A stretch of DNA of 64,000 nucleotides from assembly GCA_030998015.1 (NCBI GenBank), contig JARWMV010000243.1, positions 682,001-746,000 on the forward strand, in the 5' to 3' direction. A model generated the notes under the pieces. It was not told where the DNA came from. It saw nothing but the letters and a program-made list of their open reading frames with translations, and ran no database searches. The translations under genes and the position numbers were made by a program. Origin of the DNA: Ceratorhiza oryzae-sativae (lineage: Eukaryota > Basidiomycota > Agaricomycetes > Cantharellales > Ceratobasidiaceae). Positions 38,420 to 49,434 of this stretch are shown piece after piece (position 1 is the stretch's first letter; each line of letters opens with the position of its first letter).

Positions 38420-40237
38420 TTACTGGTTTTTGCACTCCTCGGCCTTTTCCGCCTCGCCCTTCTTCTTTGGGCCAACAGGCGCGCGGCGCGGTGCCGCATC
38501 ATCCTCGGATTCATCATCCTCCTCCTCCTCCTCCTCAATCTTTAGCACTTGTCAGCGACCAATTGATTAAGATAAAGGGGCCAGACTTACTTCGCTGTCA
38601 TCATCAAAACCGTCTTGGTCTTGATCATATTGAAGGGCTTTACCAGTAAAGTAATCCACCGCACGGGGGATGACCTAAGGAACGCGTGTCATTAGATGTG
38701 ATCGAAGTGTGGGGATAGCGAAGCAAAAGCTTGTTAGTCTATCGCCGACCTAGTTTCCATCTAGGGCAAACTTGCGAAAGACCAATTGAGCGAAGTAACG
38801 TACCCTTTCCTTCAAATCTTCTCCGACTTGATAATCGATCTCTAGCTTTTCTTCGAGCTCGGCAACCTCCTCCTGTGACAACTCATCCATCAATGGCTTC
38901 ACCGCTCGCAATCAAGTCGGGTCGTCTGACATGGGCAAAGGAGGCGCAAAAAAGTCAAAGAACGAGGGAACAGACTGAGTGCGGCGGACGAGACGGGTGC
39001 GGTTCGTGTCTGTAGCAAGATGAGTATATGCGCGCCAAGTCGAATGCAGGTCCTACTCTTGTTTCGCTGCTTCTTAATCTCGATAGTCTTGGTAAGGTCC
39101 TTGTCTTCTTTCCACTGAATCTTGGTCCCCTTTGCACGTTGGTACATGTATTCGCCCCCGTAGCTTAACTCTTTCTGATCCCGTGTATTCAGATCAGCGT
39201 ATGCAAGTGTGCAGTGGGGATTACCAACCTGATAATAGTAAGACTTTTCAAGCTCCTTGTTCTCAAAGAACGGGTTCTCCTCAAACACAAACGTCAACTT
39301 GAAACCCAGGTCTGGTTCGGCAAGGTAGGATAGCCTGGAGCACTTGTCGGTATTGGTCACTGGGAGAGCAGCATGGAACATACCTGACGTCGGACAAGTA
39401 TGACAACGCTTCCTCGTCTCGCTCCGTGATGGACTCTTGGAGCTGTGGGTGATTCCTCAATGCTGTTAGCCAGAACTGAGGCACGCCCTTTGCGTTGTCA
39501 TCCTCAGACGCGGCATCGCCCGCAGGAGACTTTTTGTCCTTAGTGGTCAACTTTGATACTGCAGCGGCAAGTTCTTTTTCTTGTTCGTCTTCATCCTCCT
39601 TGTCTTTGGCAGTGATCGCTTCTCCGATCTCCACCTCTTGGTCGTGGGTTCGGCTTCGCCGGAAAGGATAGCACGGCGTCGGTCGTAGAGCGGGGTAGCT
39701 AACCCAAGATACTGTACCGGAGTCAGTCTAGTCAAATAATTGCTGTTTTGCGCACACCTTTTTCTCTAGCTCCAGGATCTCGCGCTTCATCTGAGCCTCG
39801 AGCTCGATAGACTTGGCTTGAACAGCCTTCAGACCCTCGATACGACGCTTAACCTTGGGGGGCAAGTTCTCGACATAGCCGGAAGGCCGGCCGACCAAAC
39901 CGGCGAGTCGCCCTAGACGGAACTGGTCGGGGAATGCCGACAAGAGAAATGTGAGCACGCACCTTGTACGAGGTTGAAGATGGCTTGTGCGGTTGGGTCA
40001 GCACCTCCCTCCTCGACCTCGTCTTCGTCCATCTTGTCCTCATCGATTGTGTCGGGAATCGTGGGGCGGGAGAGACCTGAGCACGCATAGGCATCAGCGA
40101 TGCTCCATTCGCTCGTGGGCGATGGGTACCTTGGGATATGGGGGCGGTGTTGAGGGGGGTATTAACGGCGTCGGCGCAACCTGTCCTTGCGACGTGCCGC
40201 CTGCGCCGGCAATGTTGCGTGCGCCAGAGCCAGACAT
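38420..40237 (-). CDS. NAP1: Nucleosome assembly protein Nap1
   Basis: Start taken at the ATG at 40237 (M-S-G-S-G-A-R-N); an in-frame ATG at 40339 would add 34 residues but runs towards the neighbouring promoter. Stop at 38420-38422. Conserved blocks in order: G-L-S-R-P-T-I-P-D; L-V-G-R-P-S-G-Y-V-E-N-L-P; V-K-R-R-I-E-G-L-K-A-V-Q; Y-D-R-R-R-A-I-L-S-G-E-A-E-P; V-P-Q-F-W-L-T-A-L-R-N-H; F-F-E-N-K-E-L-E-K-S-Y-Y-Y-Q; K-I-Q-W-K-E-D-K-D-L-T-K; F-F-D-F-F-A-P-P; V-I-P-R-A-V-D-Y-F-T-G-K-A; then an acidic tail of E and D residues. This is the full NAP domain with its histone-binding acidic C-terminus. Role: H2A-H2B chaperone and nucleosome assembly. One base is lost at about 39636 (G run) and another probably at the first exon junction (about 40130). 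It is divergent from the RING gene with about 140 bp between starts. Confidence 0.95.
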
Positions 40238-40374
40238 GGTGGATGCGGAGAGCAAGCTAGACGCGGCACAGGGCGAGACGCGGTTCAAAGATTGGCTGAG
40301 CTCAGCACGGCGCTTACGCCACTCCATGTTTGTCTGCAAATCCTCGTCCCAAGCTCTACCACGACCAGCCGCTC
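40238..40374. promoter_or_regulatory. Bidirectional promoter interval between NAP1 and the RING gene
   Basis: The two divergent start codons (40237 minus, 40375 plus) are only 137 bp apart. Both promoters and both 5' UTRs must fit in or overlap this interval unless the starts are misassigned. Inference from gene arrangement; no motif is claimed. Confidence 0.45.
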
Positions 40375-42024
40375 ATGCCCCGGTCCAACCGCGGCGACCC
40401 CAAGAGACCGCACAACGGAGACGAGGGAGAGCAGCCCAGCAAACGTGCACGAAAGACTCCTGGTGACGCACACAACGGCGACGACAAGACATCCAACGAC
40501 ATCGTCCATCTCTCGGATCGCGGTCGGTTCTCGTGGCAAAGCAAGGGCAAGTGGAAGGCCAAGTCGCCAAGGTCGAGGTCCGCACCTGCTTTGCGTGGTT
40601 TGCCCCGAACCTCGCTCGATCAGCCCGGGCCTAGCAAACACCCGATGTCGGCTCCTGCGGCACAAAGTGCTCCACCCACGCCTGTCGGAACTTTGTCACC
40701 ACCCGCTCCAGAGGCACAACCAAAAGACCAGGAGCTGGTCCTCCAGGCCGAGGTTGCGCGCCTACGGAGGGAATTGGAGGATAGAAACAAGGTGTGTGTA
40801 ATGACCGCTTGGGGGTGTGTCGCTGAATAGACCCCAGGTAATCTCTCGCAATGAAAACGTCATGGACGCCGTCCGAACTAGCATGCAGTGTGGCATATGC
40901 TACGAGCCGTTCATTCGACCCTGCGTGTAAGCCGTTTATTGTTTGCTACGATGCTTAATTGTAACATGTCTTTTAGCGTCGTGCCCTGCGGTCACATCTC
41001 ATGTCAAAACTGCCTCATCGAGTGGTTTACTTCTCCTGGCAATGCAGACCAAGATACTGGTCGACCACGCAAACGCAAAACTTGTCCTCACTGTCGCGGC
41101 ACTGTCCTTTCTCGCCCAGTCGAAGTATTTGGATTGGCACCTGCCGCTGCTGCACTAGCCGGCCAATCTGATCCGTCGGCTGTAGTCCCTGCGTTTGGCC
41201 CAGCCACCTCTGAATCCGATCCTTGGGCGAAACTCTTTCCTGCCGTTGCTCCAAAACCCTTCCAGGATGCAGAGGATGGTGTCCTCCGGTGTCCTGATTG
41301 TATGCACGAGATCTGGGCTGGGGAATGCACCCATTGCGGGCGTGTATTCAGTGACAGCGGTGAGAGTGCATACGGCAGTGACGATGGTAGCATCAGCATC
41401 TATGGAGATGGCAGCGTGTACAGAGGGCTCAGCACCTATGACGGGAGCATTTTTGATGATGGCGACGAGGACAGTCTCTATGGGTCTGGAGCTGAAGGGG
41501 TCGCCGAGGAACTGGCTCCTCGGGTACCCGCCATGTACGATTCGTACGAGGACGAAGATGACGACGACTCGTTTATCGACGATACTGAACTCCCTGGTGC
41601 CCGACAGCCGCCCGCCGCCTATTTCCATCACTACGCGCCGTCGGAATCCGACGTCGTGGAAGGAGACAGCTATCACAGCGCCCAACGCCAAGACCTCGAG
41701 TCGTCTGACTCAGACCTGGATTCGGACGAGGACGAGGAAGATGACTTTTTGCCATCGCGAGCGCGTCGTGGTCGATCTGCTGAAACCGATTCCGTAGCGC
41801 CGACAACAGGAGCCGAAGAGGCTGATGATGAGGATGACAATCCCAACGCTACGATCGACCTTGTTTCTGACGACGAGGATGATGCGCCTGTTCGACCAAT
41901 TGGTCGAGCAAGGATGGCCGCCAGTTGGGGGTGGGCAGCACAGCAGCCAACAAGGGGGCGAAGTAGACGACGAGTCGATTCACCGGTTGGATCGGATAGT
42001 GATTCCGAGTATTTTAGTGAATAG
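40375..42024 (+). CDS. RING-finger (C3HC4) protein with coiled coil and acidic tail, probable E3 ubiquitin ligase
   Basis: Start at ATG 40375 (M-P-R-S-N-R-G-D), the first in-frame ATG. Introns 40792-40837 and 40927-40976; stop at 42022-42024. N-terminal 100 residues are basic and disordered. A short coiled coil (L-V-L-Q-A-E-V-A-R-L-R-R-E-L-E) precedes the RING: C-G-I-C-Y-E-P-F, then C-V-V-V-P-C-G-H-I-S-C-Q-N-C, then C-P-H-C-R, all eight ligands present. Further on, C-P-D-C and C-T-H-C pairs flank M-H-E-I-W-A-G-E and could form a second zinc site. The remainder is highly acidic with Ser/Asp/Glu runs (D-E-D-E-D-D-D-D and similar). The RING next to a coiled coil resembles nuclear E3s such as CHFR/RNF8, but no FHA domain is seen, so I only claim a RING-type E3. 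Confidence 0.88.
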
Positions 42025-42667
42025 TGTTTGCATATCTTATTCATGTCTTTGCTGAAGGTTAATTGTACAAATGTGTTTGGAGCTCAAGCACTGACCATAA
42101 GGGGTGTCTTTTAGGTTTGGGTTTCACGATACCATGCAAAAAGAGTACCTAGCATTACCTGTAAAACACTTGGGTAGCCTTGCTGGCCCAATGCTGGGGA
42201 TTCTCACTAACCTATTAATACATTGTTGCACAGAGTGAAACCCAAGAATTGAAAAAGTGCAAATCTATACTGTAATCTGCTATACAAGTAGGGCTATTAT
42301 ACATACACTACAGGCTCTGATGATAGCAGACTAGGAATGAGCCAAGTGCATTCAACTTGAGTATACAACCATGTATGCTACCAATAAATCTCATATGCTA
42401 AATGGATACCCCAGCCATGATTGTTACAGGTCAAGGTACACTTGAATATCTAGAGCTTGAGCAAATGTAGATATGTTAGTATACACTAATTGTACTCAAT
42501 ACTTCTCATACTAGAGTAAGAAGGCTCAAAGTAGTTGCAATGCAATCAAGTAACACTCAAGGTAGTCTTAATCTTTCACAGTGTAAACTGACTAATTTAT
42601 AGGTATAAAGAGCAAGACTACTATGGTCAGGTTCTCTTAGATATCTTAAATATAGTTCAGCCCTAGT

Positions 42668-43628
42668 TGTCAGAGCCAATGACCTGAATAGTAACACCTA
42701 ACACTTGTGAGGCAAAGGCAGATCCAAAGGCTATGATGCTGAGGATCAAGGCCACAACAACATCTAGGGGTAGACATGCAGCAAGGGGAGGGGTTGTGAT
42801 GACATGCAGAGGGGCTAAAGGTGTGTGCTTGTGCTAAAGAGCACTGGGCAGAGACTGATTAGCTTGGTGACCACACAGTGTCACAACCCACTGCTTGCCT
42901 GGGTCTGTGTGTATAGTAGGGGTGATGGGGACAGGCTGGTGAAACCAGCCTTCCCCCTAGTACAGTGGGGGGGATGTCAAGATGAAGCAATCTGGGGGAC
43001 CCAGAGCAGCTTCATGGCTGTATTTATACTCCTCTATGTACATGATCACATAAGCATACATGATTTGGTATCAGTCAGCATGAATGGCAGATCAGTAAGC
43101 AAAGTGGAGGGAGTGAGTCAGCATGAATGGTGGATCAGTAAGCAGGTGATTGGCAATTACTAATCCCTCTAGCCACATGACTAACACACCATTAGTGGCT
43201 GACTGATGTGATCAGTCAGCCCCATTACTCATCCAAAATACAATATTAGTAAGATTTATAGTCATAGCCACCAGTTCCAGTCATGAGCCACCTTGGCTCA
43301 TGACACACAGGTAGAAGGTGGATGTCAACAGGAGGTTGAGTTCTGAGGCTTAAGGCTCTCAGACTCACCCTTATATATTTAAAGGTGGGGCAATACATGT
43401 GAAATAGGAAGCTATGTAAAATTGTACAATACAAGAAGTGGTGCCACATCAACAGAATATTCTGGAATACATCAACAATGGTCAACAAGAACAAGGTCAC
43501 ATAACTCAATCAATAATTCTGTGCATATATCTGAATAAACAGGACTTGTCCAAAACATAGATAATAGAGGTGAAAATAATATAATATAAAATCAGGATAA
43601 ATTTGTGCTCATGGTCTAGGCCATAACA
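42668..43628 (-). mobile_element. Solo LTR A (about 529 bp after removing a nested LTR)
   Basis: Plus-strand ends are TGTCAGAGCC (42668) and GGCCATAACA (to 43628), the inverted TG...CA termini of an LTR. The flanks are CTAGT (42663-42667) and CTAAT (43629-43633), a 5-bp target duplication with one mismatch. The minus strand aligns along its whole length with LTR B (44933-45454), for example GGCCTAGACCATGAGC, CAAGTGTTAGGTGTT and the TATTCTG block. It is interrupted at 42879 by another solo LTR. Full copies with internal gag-pol are absent. Confidence 0.88.
42879..43305. mobile_element. Solo LTR N (427 bp) nested inside LTR A
   Basis: Ends are TGTCACAACCC and GGCTCATGACA, and the flanks are a perfect 5-bp duplication CACAG at 42874-42878 and 43306-43310. 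Removing it and one CACAG rejoins LTR A in register with LTR B. It contains a 28-bp direct repeat (43074-43101 and 43117-43144, two mismatches; core GTCAGCATGAATGG). Orientation cannot be fixed without an internal region. Confidence 0.9.
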
Positions 43629-44932
43629 CTAATTGCTTGGACTAACTGATGCTAATATTAATACTAGTCTTAAACAATAGCTTATAGGATAAATGGTGGG
43701 CTGCCTAATGTGTGTACTTCCTCAGCTACAGGTACTTATATTTCCTCTAATAGCTGGTACTTAATGTCACACTCAATCAGGCAATATTTTATCCTTATAT
43801 ATCTCTGTATATAAGATACAATGAATCAGACAGTATATAACTAGTATGGTACTTTATTCCTCAGTACTAGTTATATAAGAAATCACACACAGACAAGAGA
43901 AATAGAAAGAGAAAAGAAACCAATAACTGGCCTGGGTTGAGTAGTAAGAGGAGGTGGTCTGGAAGGGCCTTGGATGTCCTTTTATACCCTGAGGAGGGCA
44001 TTCCAGAGCCAAATAGATGCATGCATGCCAGTGCAATTGTCAAAAGAGGGTACTGCTATACTTGGGATACACCCTAGCCCAGCATAGGATAAATGAGTAA
44101 AGACAGGGTGTGGATCAAAGGGATTGATGCATCTGAGACCTGCTATTGGCTTGTAGATAATATTATCACAGTATGTACATATAGAGAACAGAGGCTACAT
44201 CTCAGTGAGTCATAAATTGAGTCAGAGAAGCTTCTGGATCAATTTGGAAGGCTCTCCTGACTCACTGGAGTCATTAGATCTTGATTGATGGTCCAATAAG
44301 ATCCTAATGATCTTTGGACCATTCCAGTGCAAGGATCTGGTGGATTGCAATAATCTTTGGGTAGCAGATACTGCCAAAGATTAGCTATCAATAGAGCCTA
44401 AGGTTGCATCAATAGCATAGGTGGTTGCTGAGATATGAGCAGCACAATCTTATAATCAGAATTTCCTGATAGGAGGAAATATTGATTCCTCTGTATTTCA
44501 CTGAGTTCTTAAGATAAAATCACAATAAAATACATGTTGGAAAGAGGAGATTTTTTACTATTTAATAGGATACAAATAGTACAAATTCAGACACATATAA
44601 ATTCATTTATTTTCAAGAAAATTACAGAGGTATCACTTGAAGTTGGCAGAGCAGACTAAAATAAGAGAAAATGTTAGTAATCCATAACAGACAGTAAGTA
44701 TTGTCTGGCACACCACTACCTATATAACCATTCCCATTGCAGCCAACATGGTTCAGACAGGTGAGTCATGTGCATCTATCTGGGCTGTTGCTCACCTGGA
44801 TCCAGACTCAAGCCCCCTGTATCCAATGCTGAGAAATGTGAGTGCTCTCAATGATATCAATCAATGCTAACCAGTTTCTAGCTAAAAAGGCCAAAGGGAA
44901 AGCCAAAGCTGACCACATGTGCACATGTCAGC
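43629..44932. other. Unassigned CpG-free sequence between LTR A and LTR B
   Basis: 1.3 kb of AT-rich sequence without an open frame above 60 codons of interest and without clear paired termini. It contains short inverted motifs around ACTAGT (43843 and 43866). Probably decayed repeat, but no element can be named. Confidence 0.45.
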
Positions 44933-45454
44933 TGTCATGGCCTAGACCATGAGCATGAATTTATTTGAATTTTACACTATTTTATTTTACCTCTATTTTC
45001 TCTCTTCTGGACAAGCCCTGTTTATTCAGAAATATGTGTAGAATTATTGACCAAGTCATGTGACCTTGTTGTTGTTGACTGTTGTTGATGCATTCTGGAA
45101 TATTCTGTTGACATGGCACCATTTCACCTATTGTACAATTCTACCTTCTTATTTGATATGTACTGCCTCCTGAATGAATATATGAAGGGAGAGTCTGGGA
45201 GCCTTGAGCCCCAGAACTTGATCTCCTGTCAAACATCTACCTTCTACCAGAGTGCTCACCAAGCCAATCAGTTCCTGCCCAGTGCTCTTAAGCACAAGTA
45301 CACTTCTTAAACCTCCTGCATGTTGTTGCAACCCCTTCCCTCACTGCACATCCTCCCTTAGATGTTGCAGTCTTGATCCTTGGCCCTCTAGCCCTTGGAT
45401 CTGCCTTTGCCTCACAAGTGTTAGGTGTTGTTGTCCAGGTTGTCAGCTCTGACA
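44933..45454 (+). mobile_element. Solo LTR B (522 bp)
   Basis: Starts TGTCATGGCC and ends GCTCTGACA, with a perfect 5-bp target duplication TCAGC at 44928-44932 and 45455-45459. Same family as LTR A but opposite orientation. A GAATATATGAAGGGAG block near 45175 could be its TATA/transcription-start area. No primer-binding site or gag-pol follows the end, so it is a solo LTR left by recombination between the two LTRs of a former element. Confidence 0.9.
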
Positions 45455-45938
45455 TCAGCCATGTCAAAAACATCCTAAAAACTTGGACCCAAAAATGTGC
45501 AAGGAGACTTTCATGGACCTTTTCAAGATATCTGGACAGGACCTTTGGGAGATGGCAAAGCAGCAGGCAAAGGAAAAGATGGCTGGGAACTAATTGTATG
45601 TGGCACATGTGGCTTGAATCAAACCAATTGGCAGATGGCTTTCACTGTGGGTCACCACTGTCATGCCCCAAAACCAGAATGTGCCAGGTACAAATTAGAT
45701 ACTTGAGCCAAACACATGTTCACTATTTTAGTCACTCCACAAGTGAAACTTAACCAAGCAGCAGCTCCCACTCTGTTCTTGCAAGTCAACTCTCCACCTT
45801 GCAAGCAGCCATGACTGCTTCAAGATTATCTCAACAGTGATGACTTTTCCATGAAAGGTAGCCCATATATCTAGTGGATTCTACTATCTCACCCACTTTC
45901 CAGATCTGTCATCTGATGAATCAGTCATCAACATCAAC

Positions 45939-46376
45939 ATGCTCTCTTCCCCAGATCACACCATGACTAAAAAGTCAACCAAATCCCACCAGCCAGCCCC
46001 AGTACCCAAGAGTGCAGCTGGTTCTAGTGCAGTTTCCAAGCCCCCAAATCCCAAACCAACTGGTGCAAAGCCATCCAACACTTCTATGTCCACCCCCTCC
46101 AAGTTATCAAAACTACCAACTAAGCCAACTGCAAAGGGAAAGTCATCCAACTTCTCCATATCCACTTCTAAGTTGTCAGATCCCAAGCCACCCAAGAATC
46201 TGGCCAAAATAACTGTATCCCAGACACCTGTAGCCAAAGCATCCATGTCCACCCAGTCCTCAAACCCCAACAACAAAGATGATCCCAAACAGTTTGACAT
46301 TATTTTGCTGTCTGAGTGGGAGCCTTATAAAAAAAAAGCCATCAACAAGGAGGTTTATGATATTTGCCACCAGTAG
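45939..46376 (+). pseudogene. Lys/Ser/Pro-rich open frame in the repeat island, unknown
   Basis: An uninterrupted 145-codon frame with no CpG. The first 110 residues are low-complexity K, S, P and T (for example K-P-T-G-A-K-P-S-N-T-S-M). The end is more ordered: D-I-I-L-L-S-E-W-E-P-Y-K-K-K-A-I-N-K-E-V. It could be a fragment of a retroelement gag-like protein, a domesticated ORF, or chance. No zinc knuckle, protease or reverse transcriptase is seen nearby, and the CpG loss argues the locus is silenced. Confidence 0.3.
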
Positions 46377-46780
46377 ACCATGTAAATTGTTCTCCTATGT
46401 CATTCAATTTGCACATACATTCATGGGGTTGCTCTGCCTCAGGATCAATTTTTAGTTTGAGTAATTAAGTGTATAACCTGTCCACTGCCTCTGCAATGAT
46501 AATCACCCAAGGACTTTGCAGCCCACCTCACTGGAAATACTTCCAGCTTCTCTTCTGGCACAGGTCCCTCAGGTGGACTTGGGTGCTGCCACAGCAACCA
46601 ACTCTGAGCCATTCACAATCCCCACATCAGCAAAAATGGTTTTTCCATGCAAGAGCTTTGGGAAAACAATACATAATAACAGAGCTTGAAAGACAAGCAA
46701 AGACTCTGTGAGTTGTTGAAATAGCTTTAAAGATACTGCAATACATGCCCATGTTTTGGATGTCTTGAAATTTGGTCAAA

Positions 46781-46878
46781 TGTCTTGAAGTGTCTTTGAG
46801 TGTCTTTGAATGTCTTTAGGTGTCTTTGAGTGTCTTTGAGTGTCTTTGAGTGTCTTTGAGTGTCTTTGAGTGTCTTTA
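46781..46878 (+). repeat. 10-bp tandem repeat array (TGTCTTTGAG)n
   Basis: Ten units in register at 46781, 46791 and so on to 46871. Six are identical to TGTCTTTGAG (46791, 46821-46861), with variants such as TGTCTTTGAA and TGTCTTTAGG. Related units on the opposite strand (CTCAAAGACA type) recur more loosely at about 47383-47435. Confidence 0.9.
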
Positions 46879-47544
46879 CAGAGGTCAAGTGTCTTCAGGT
46901 GAATGGACCACAATATCCTGACTATCTATAACAGGTTGTGATTACTCCTCTTTTGGCCAATTTCAAATTTACCATATATGGAAATCCAAAAAATTAATGA
47001 TTTTTGTAATTTTTGTGGCTACAACTTTCCTTTTTGGGGAAATTTCAAATTTGCCAAATAAGGTAAGTATACCCCAAATCTGTCATCAGAATGATCAATC
47101 TCCTCATCCAACCATCCATTTTGTGTCCCCTTGTTACCAAAGCCACTATATGCTATAAAATACCCCTGAGTGATGAGAAGTGTGCCATTCTCATGCATGT
47201 GCTACATCACAACTAAAAGCTCAGACTTGTTGTGTCAGCAAGTCAGCATGATTACATAAGTCAAGCCCAGGGTTGTTTGAAATTGGTTTCAAGCTGTTAT
47301 TGCTTGCTTGCAAGGTATTGCAAAGCATTCCAAGATTAAGTATACTGACTTGAGGGATCCCAGTTGGTTTTCAAGACACTCAAAGATGCTTAAAGACACC
47401 TCAAGATGTTCAAAGACACTCAAAGACATCTTGAGACAGGCCACGCTTTGAAAGAGCCTCAAAAGGGGGTATATGTATTTGGCATCTTTAGTGTCTTTAA
47501 GGTCTTTAAACATCTTGGAGGGCCTTTAAAGGAAATTTCATTTT

Positions 47545-47943
47545 TGCTGATGCAGGGCTGACCACCTAAAGATTGTACTTGAGCCAAAGCAATCAATTAT
47601 TGTCACTCTGGGCCAAAAGCTCAAAAAGATCCAAAAACCTGCCCTCAAAGCTTTAAACAATGACCTGGAAACAGTGAACAAAATTGTTGAAGAGGCACAT
47701 CAAGCTGCAACCATCTTGGTCAAGAGAGGCAATCCACTCAGCTGGAGACTCTACCAAAGTACCAAAGAGACATGGGAGGCCATTATCAAGATATTTTCTA
47801 ATCATGCAGGTATAACAATACCTAATCCCTGGGCAAAGGATGTAGCCACAAAATATGATGTAAGTTATCTTGGGTTTCAGGTAAGCATGGTAATCAAAGC
47901 ACAACCATTGTGTCTAATAGGTCATACAGGCCAATATCAGTAA
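47545..47943 (+). pseudogene. Open frame fragment with amphipathic helical character, unknown
   Basis: One frame stays open and reads like protein: I-I-V-T-L-G-Q-K-L-K-K-I-Q-K-P-A, then I-V-E-E-A-H-Q-A-A-T-I-L-V-K, then E-T-W-E-A-I-I-K-I-F-S-N-H-A-G. It has no start of its own and lies in the CpG-free island. Possibly one exon of a decayed transposon or gene. The family is not recognised. Confidence 0.3.
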
Positions 47944-47985
47944 GGGAATAGAACCTGGGATGCCTCCTGTCAAGGTGGTGACTGT

Positions 47986-49429
47986 TAGATATGTTGTGCC
48001 AGAACCTGTCTGCCAGAATTAGCAGAAATTCCAGCCCCAATTCTGGCATATTTTCAGTGTGCAGAACACAGAGACAGAGCTGAAATTGGTTCAGGGATGC
48101 TGGAATCTTGCTGGACTCCAAGGAATTCCAGTGCCTGCAGGAATCCAGCAGTTCCTGCACCCAGGAGCTGCAAAGCAATTTTCAAAACCTGCTGTATAGC
48201 ATTATGAAGTGTTCCATTAAATGCACAAAAATTGTGGCTTTCCAAAGATATAAATCATATCACAAACAGAACATTTCTAAGCTGCATTGCAGCCAAAATC
48301 CATTTCAAAAATATTTAAGCCAAAGCACAGATGTTGGCCTTGGTAAATTCCTGTTATTCTTGCCAACATATATATACCATTTGATGCACACAGACTATGC
48401 AAGACCAACAGTGGCACTTGTGTAGCTATAGCTTCAATGTTCATGGGGTTACAGGAGGAATAGGGGGGCACATCCCCTGATCAGTGCCACAGGCACTAAA
48501 AAATCCAGCTGTGTAAATTTTGTTCCCTTGTGTGGAACATGTGCAATGAACATAATGAAGCTTTACACAAAAAAACAGCCCATTTGGAGCACTATGAATA
48601 GGTGAAATACAGGGGGAAGTCCCCCTGAACACTGGAAATCATGTATTTTAGTATTTTGAGGCTTCTATCAACTGGTTCAGCCTTTTGTGATGGTTTTAAC
48701 ATGCTCAGATAGCTCATTTTCCCTATTCTAGACCCCTGGGGCATCACAGAAACATGGAAAAACTAATATTGGGGGCACTTACATTGTTTCACCAGTTTTT
48801 GTGCAGCTACACTATGCACAGTGCCCAGTTCACCTGAGTAGAGCATCTCTGTAAATGAGAGACACAAATTTGCTAGGGTATTTAGTGTCCTAGAACTTAC
48901 TTGCAGCATCAGAAATAGCTGAATCCACCCCCTTGTGGGTGTTCCAGGAGTTATGCATTTACTTCAATATTTTCTTGAGAAAGAATGTGCTGTGCCACCC
49001 TGTATAAATTTTTTTAACATATGCCTCCTAATGCCATTCTGATAGCATAAATTTGGTGCATTTTATGAGCCCTCAAGCAGTCATGTGTGATGGGTTTGGC
49101 AAGATATGATTTTGCACTCCCCTCTATCTTGGGTTTAAAACTGGCTGCAACTCACCCATTTTGAAGTTTTTGAAGAAGTGCTATATATCATTGGAAAGCT
49201 CTAATTTGCATGCAAATTTTGAGCTACATTACAAGAAATTTGGAGCACCTTTCAGCAAGGTCAGTAGCAGGAACTCCTCTGTTCCTGCAGTTCCTGAAAC
49301 CCTGCTGGAATTCCAGGTGGAATCTAGCTTCCAGCAGATGGAGACAGAGCTGGAACAGGAATTCAAAAAACATGCCAGAATCTGTATGCAGGAGATGGAT
49401 TCCTGCATATTCCTAGCACAACATCTCTA
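47986..49429. mobile_element. Non-autonomous hAT-like DNA transposon (1444 bp)
   Basis: Left end TAGATATGTTGTGCCAGAA; the right end read on the minus strand is TAGAGATGTTGTGCTAGGAA, so the terminal inverted repeats are near-perfect over about 18 bp. Subterminal blocks also recur inverted: GGAATTCCAG, TTCCTGCA, ATTCTGGCAT and CTTTCCAA. The flanks are an 8-bp duplication GTGACTGT at 47978-47985 on the left. On the right, the first five bases are at 49430-49434 and the full copy at 49723-49730, because a solo LTR has inserted into the duplication. An 8-bp duplication with TAG-type ends is characteristic of hAT elements. No transposase frame is present inside. Confidence 0.85.
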
Positions 49430-49434
49430 GTGAC

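Larger units (their letters stand above)
45455..47985. other. Decayed coding-like and repeat sequence inside the CpG-free island
   Basis: Contains three open stretches on the plus strand (45497-45706, 45939-46376 and about 47545-47943) and a 10-bp tandem array (46781-46878), annotated or discussed separately. No paired element termini enclose the stretch. Confidence 0.5.

Noticed and set aside
43629..44932. A further full LTR or internal retrotransposon domain between LTR A and LTR B
   Set aside because: No TG...CA termini with matching 5-bp duplications and no reverse transcriptase or integrase motif could be found.
46781..46878. CRISPR-like array
   Set aside because: Head-to-tail 10-bp units without spacers in a eukaryotic repeat island; a simple tandem repeat.
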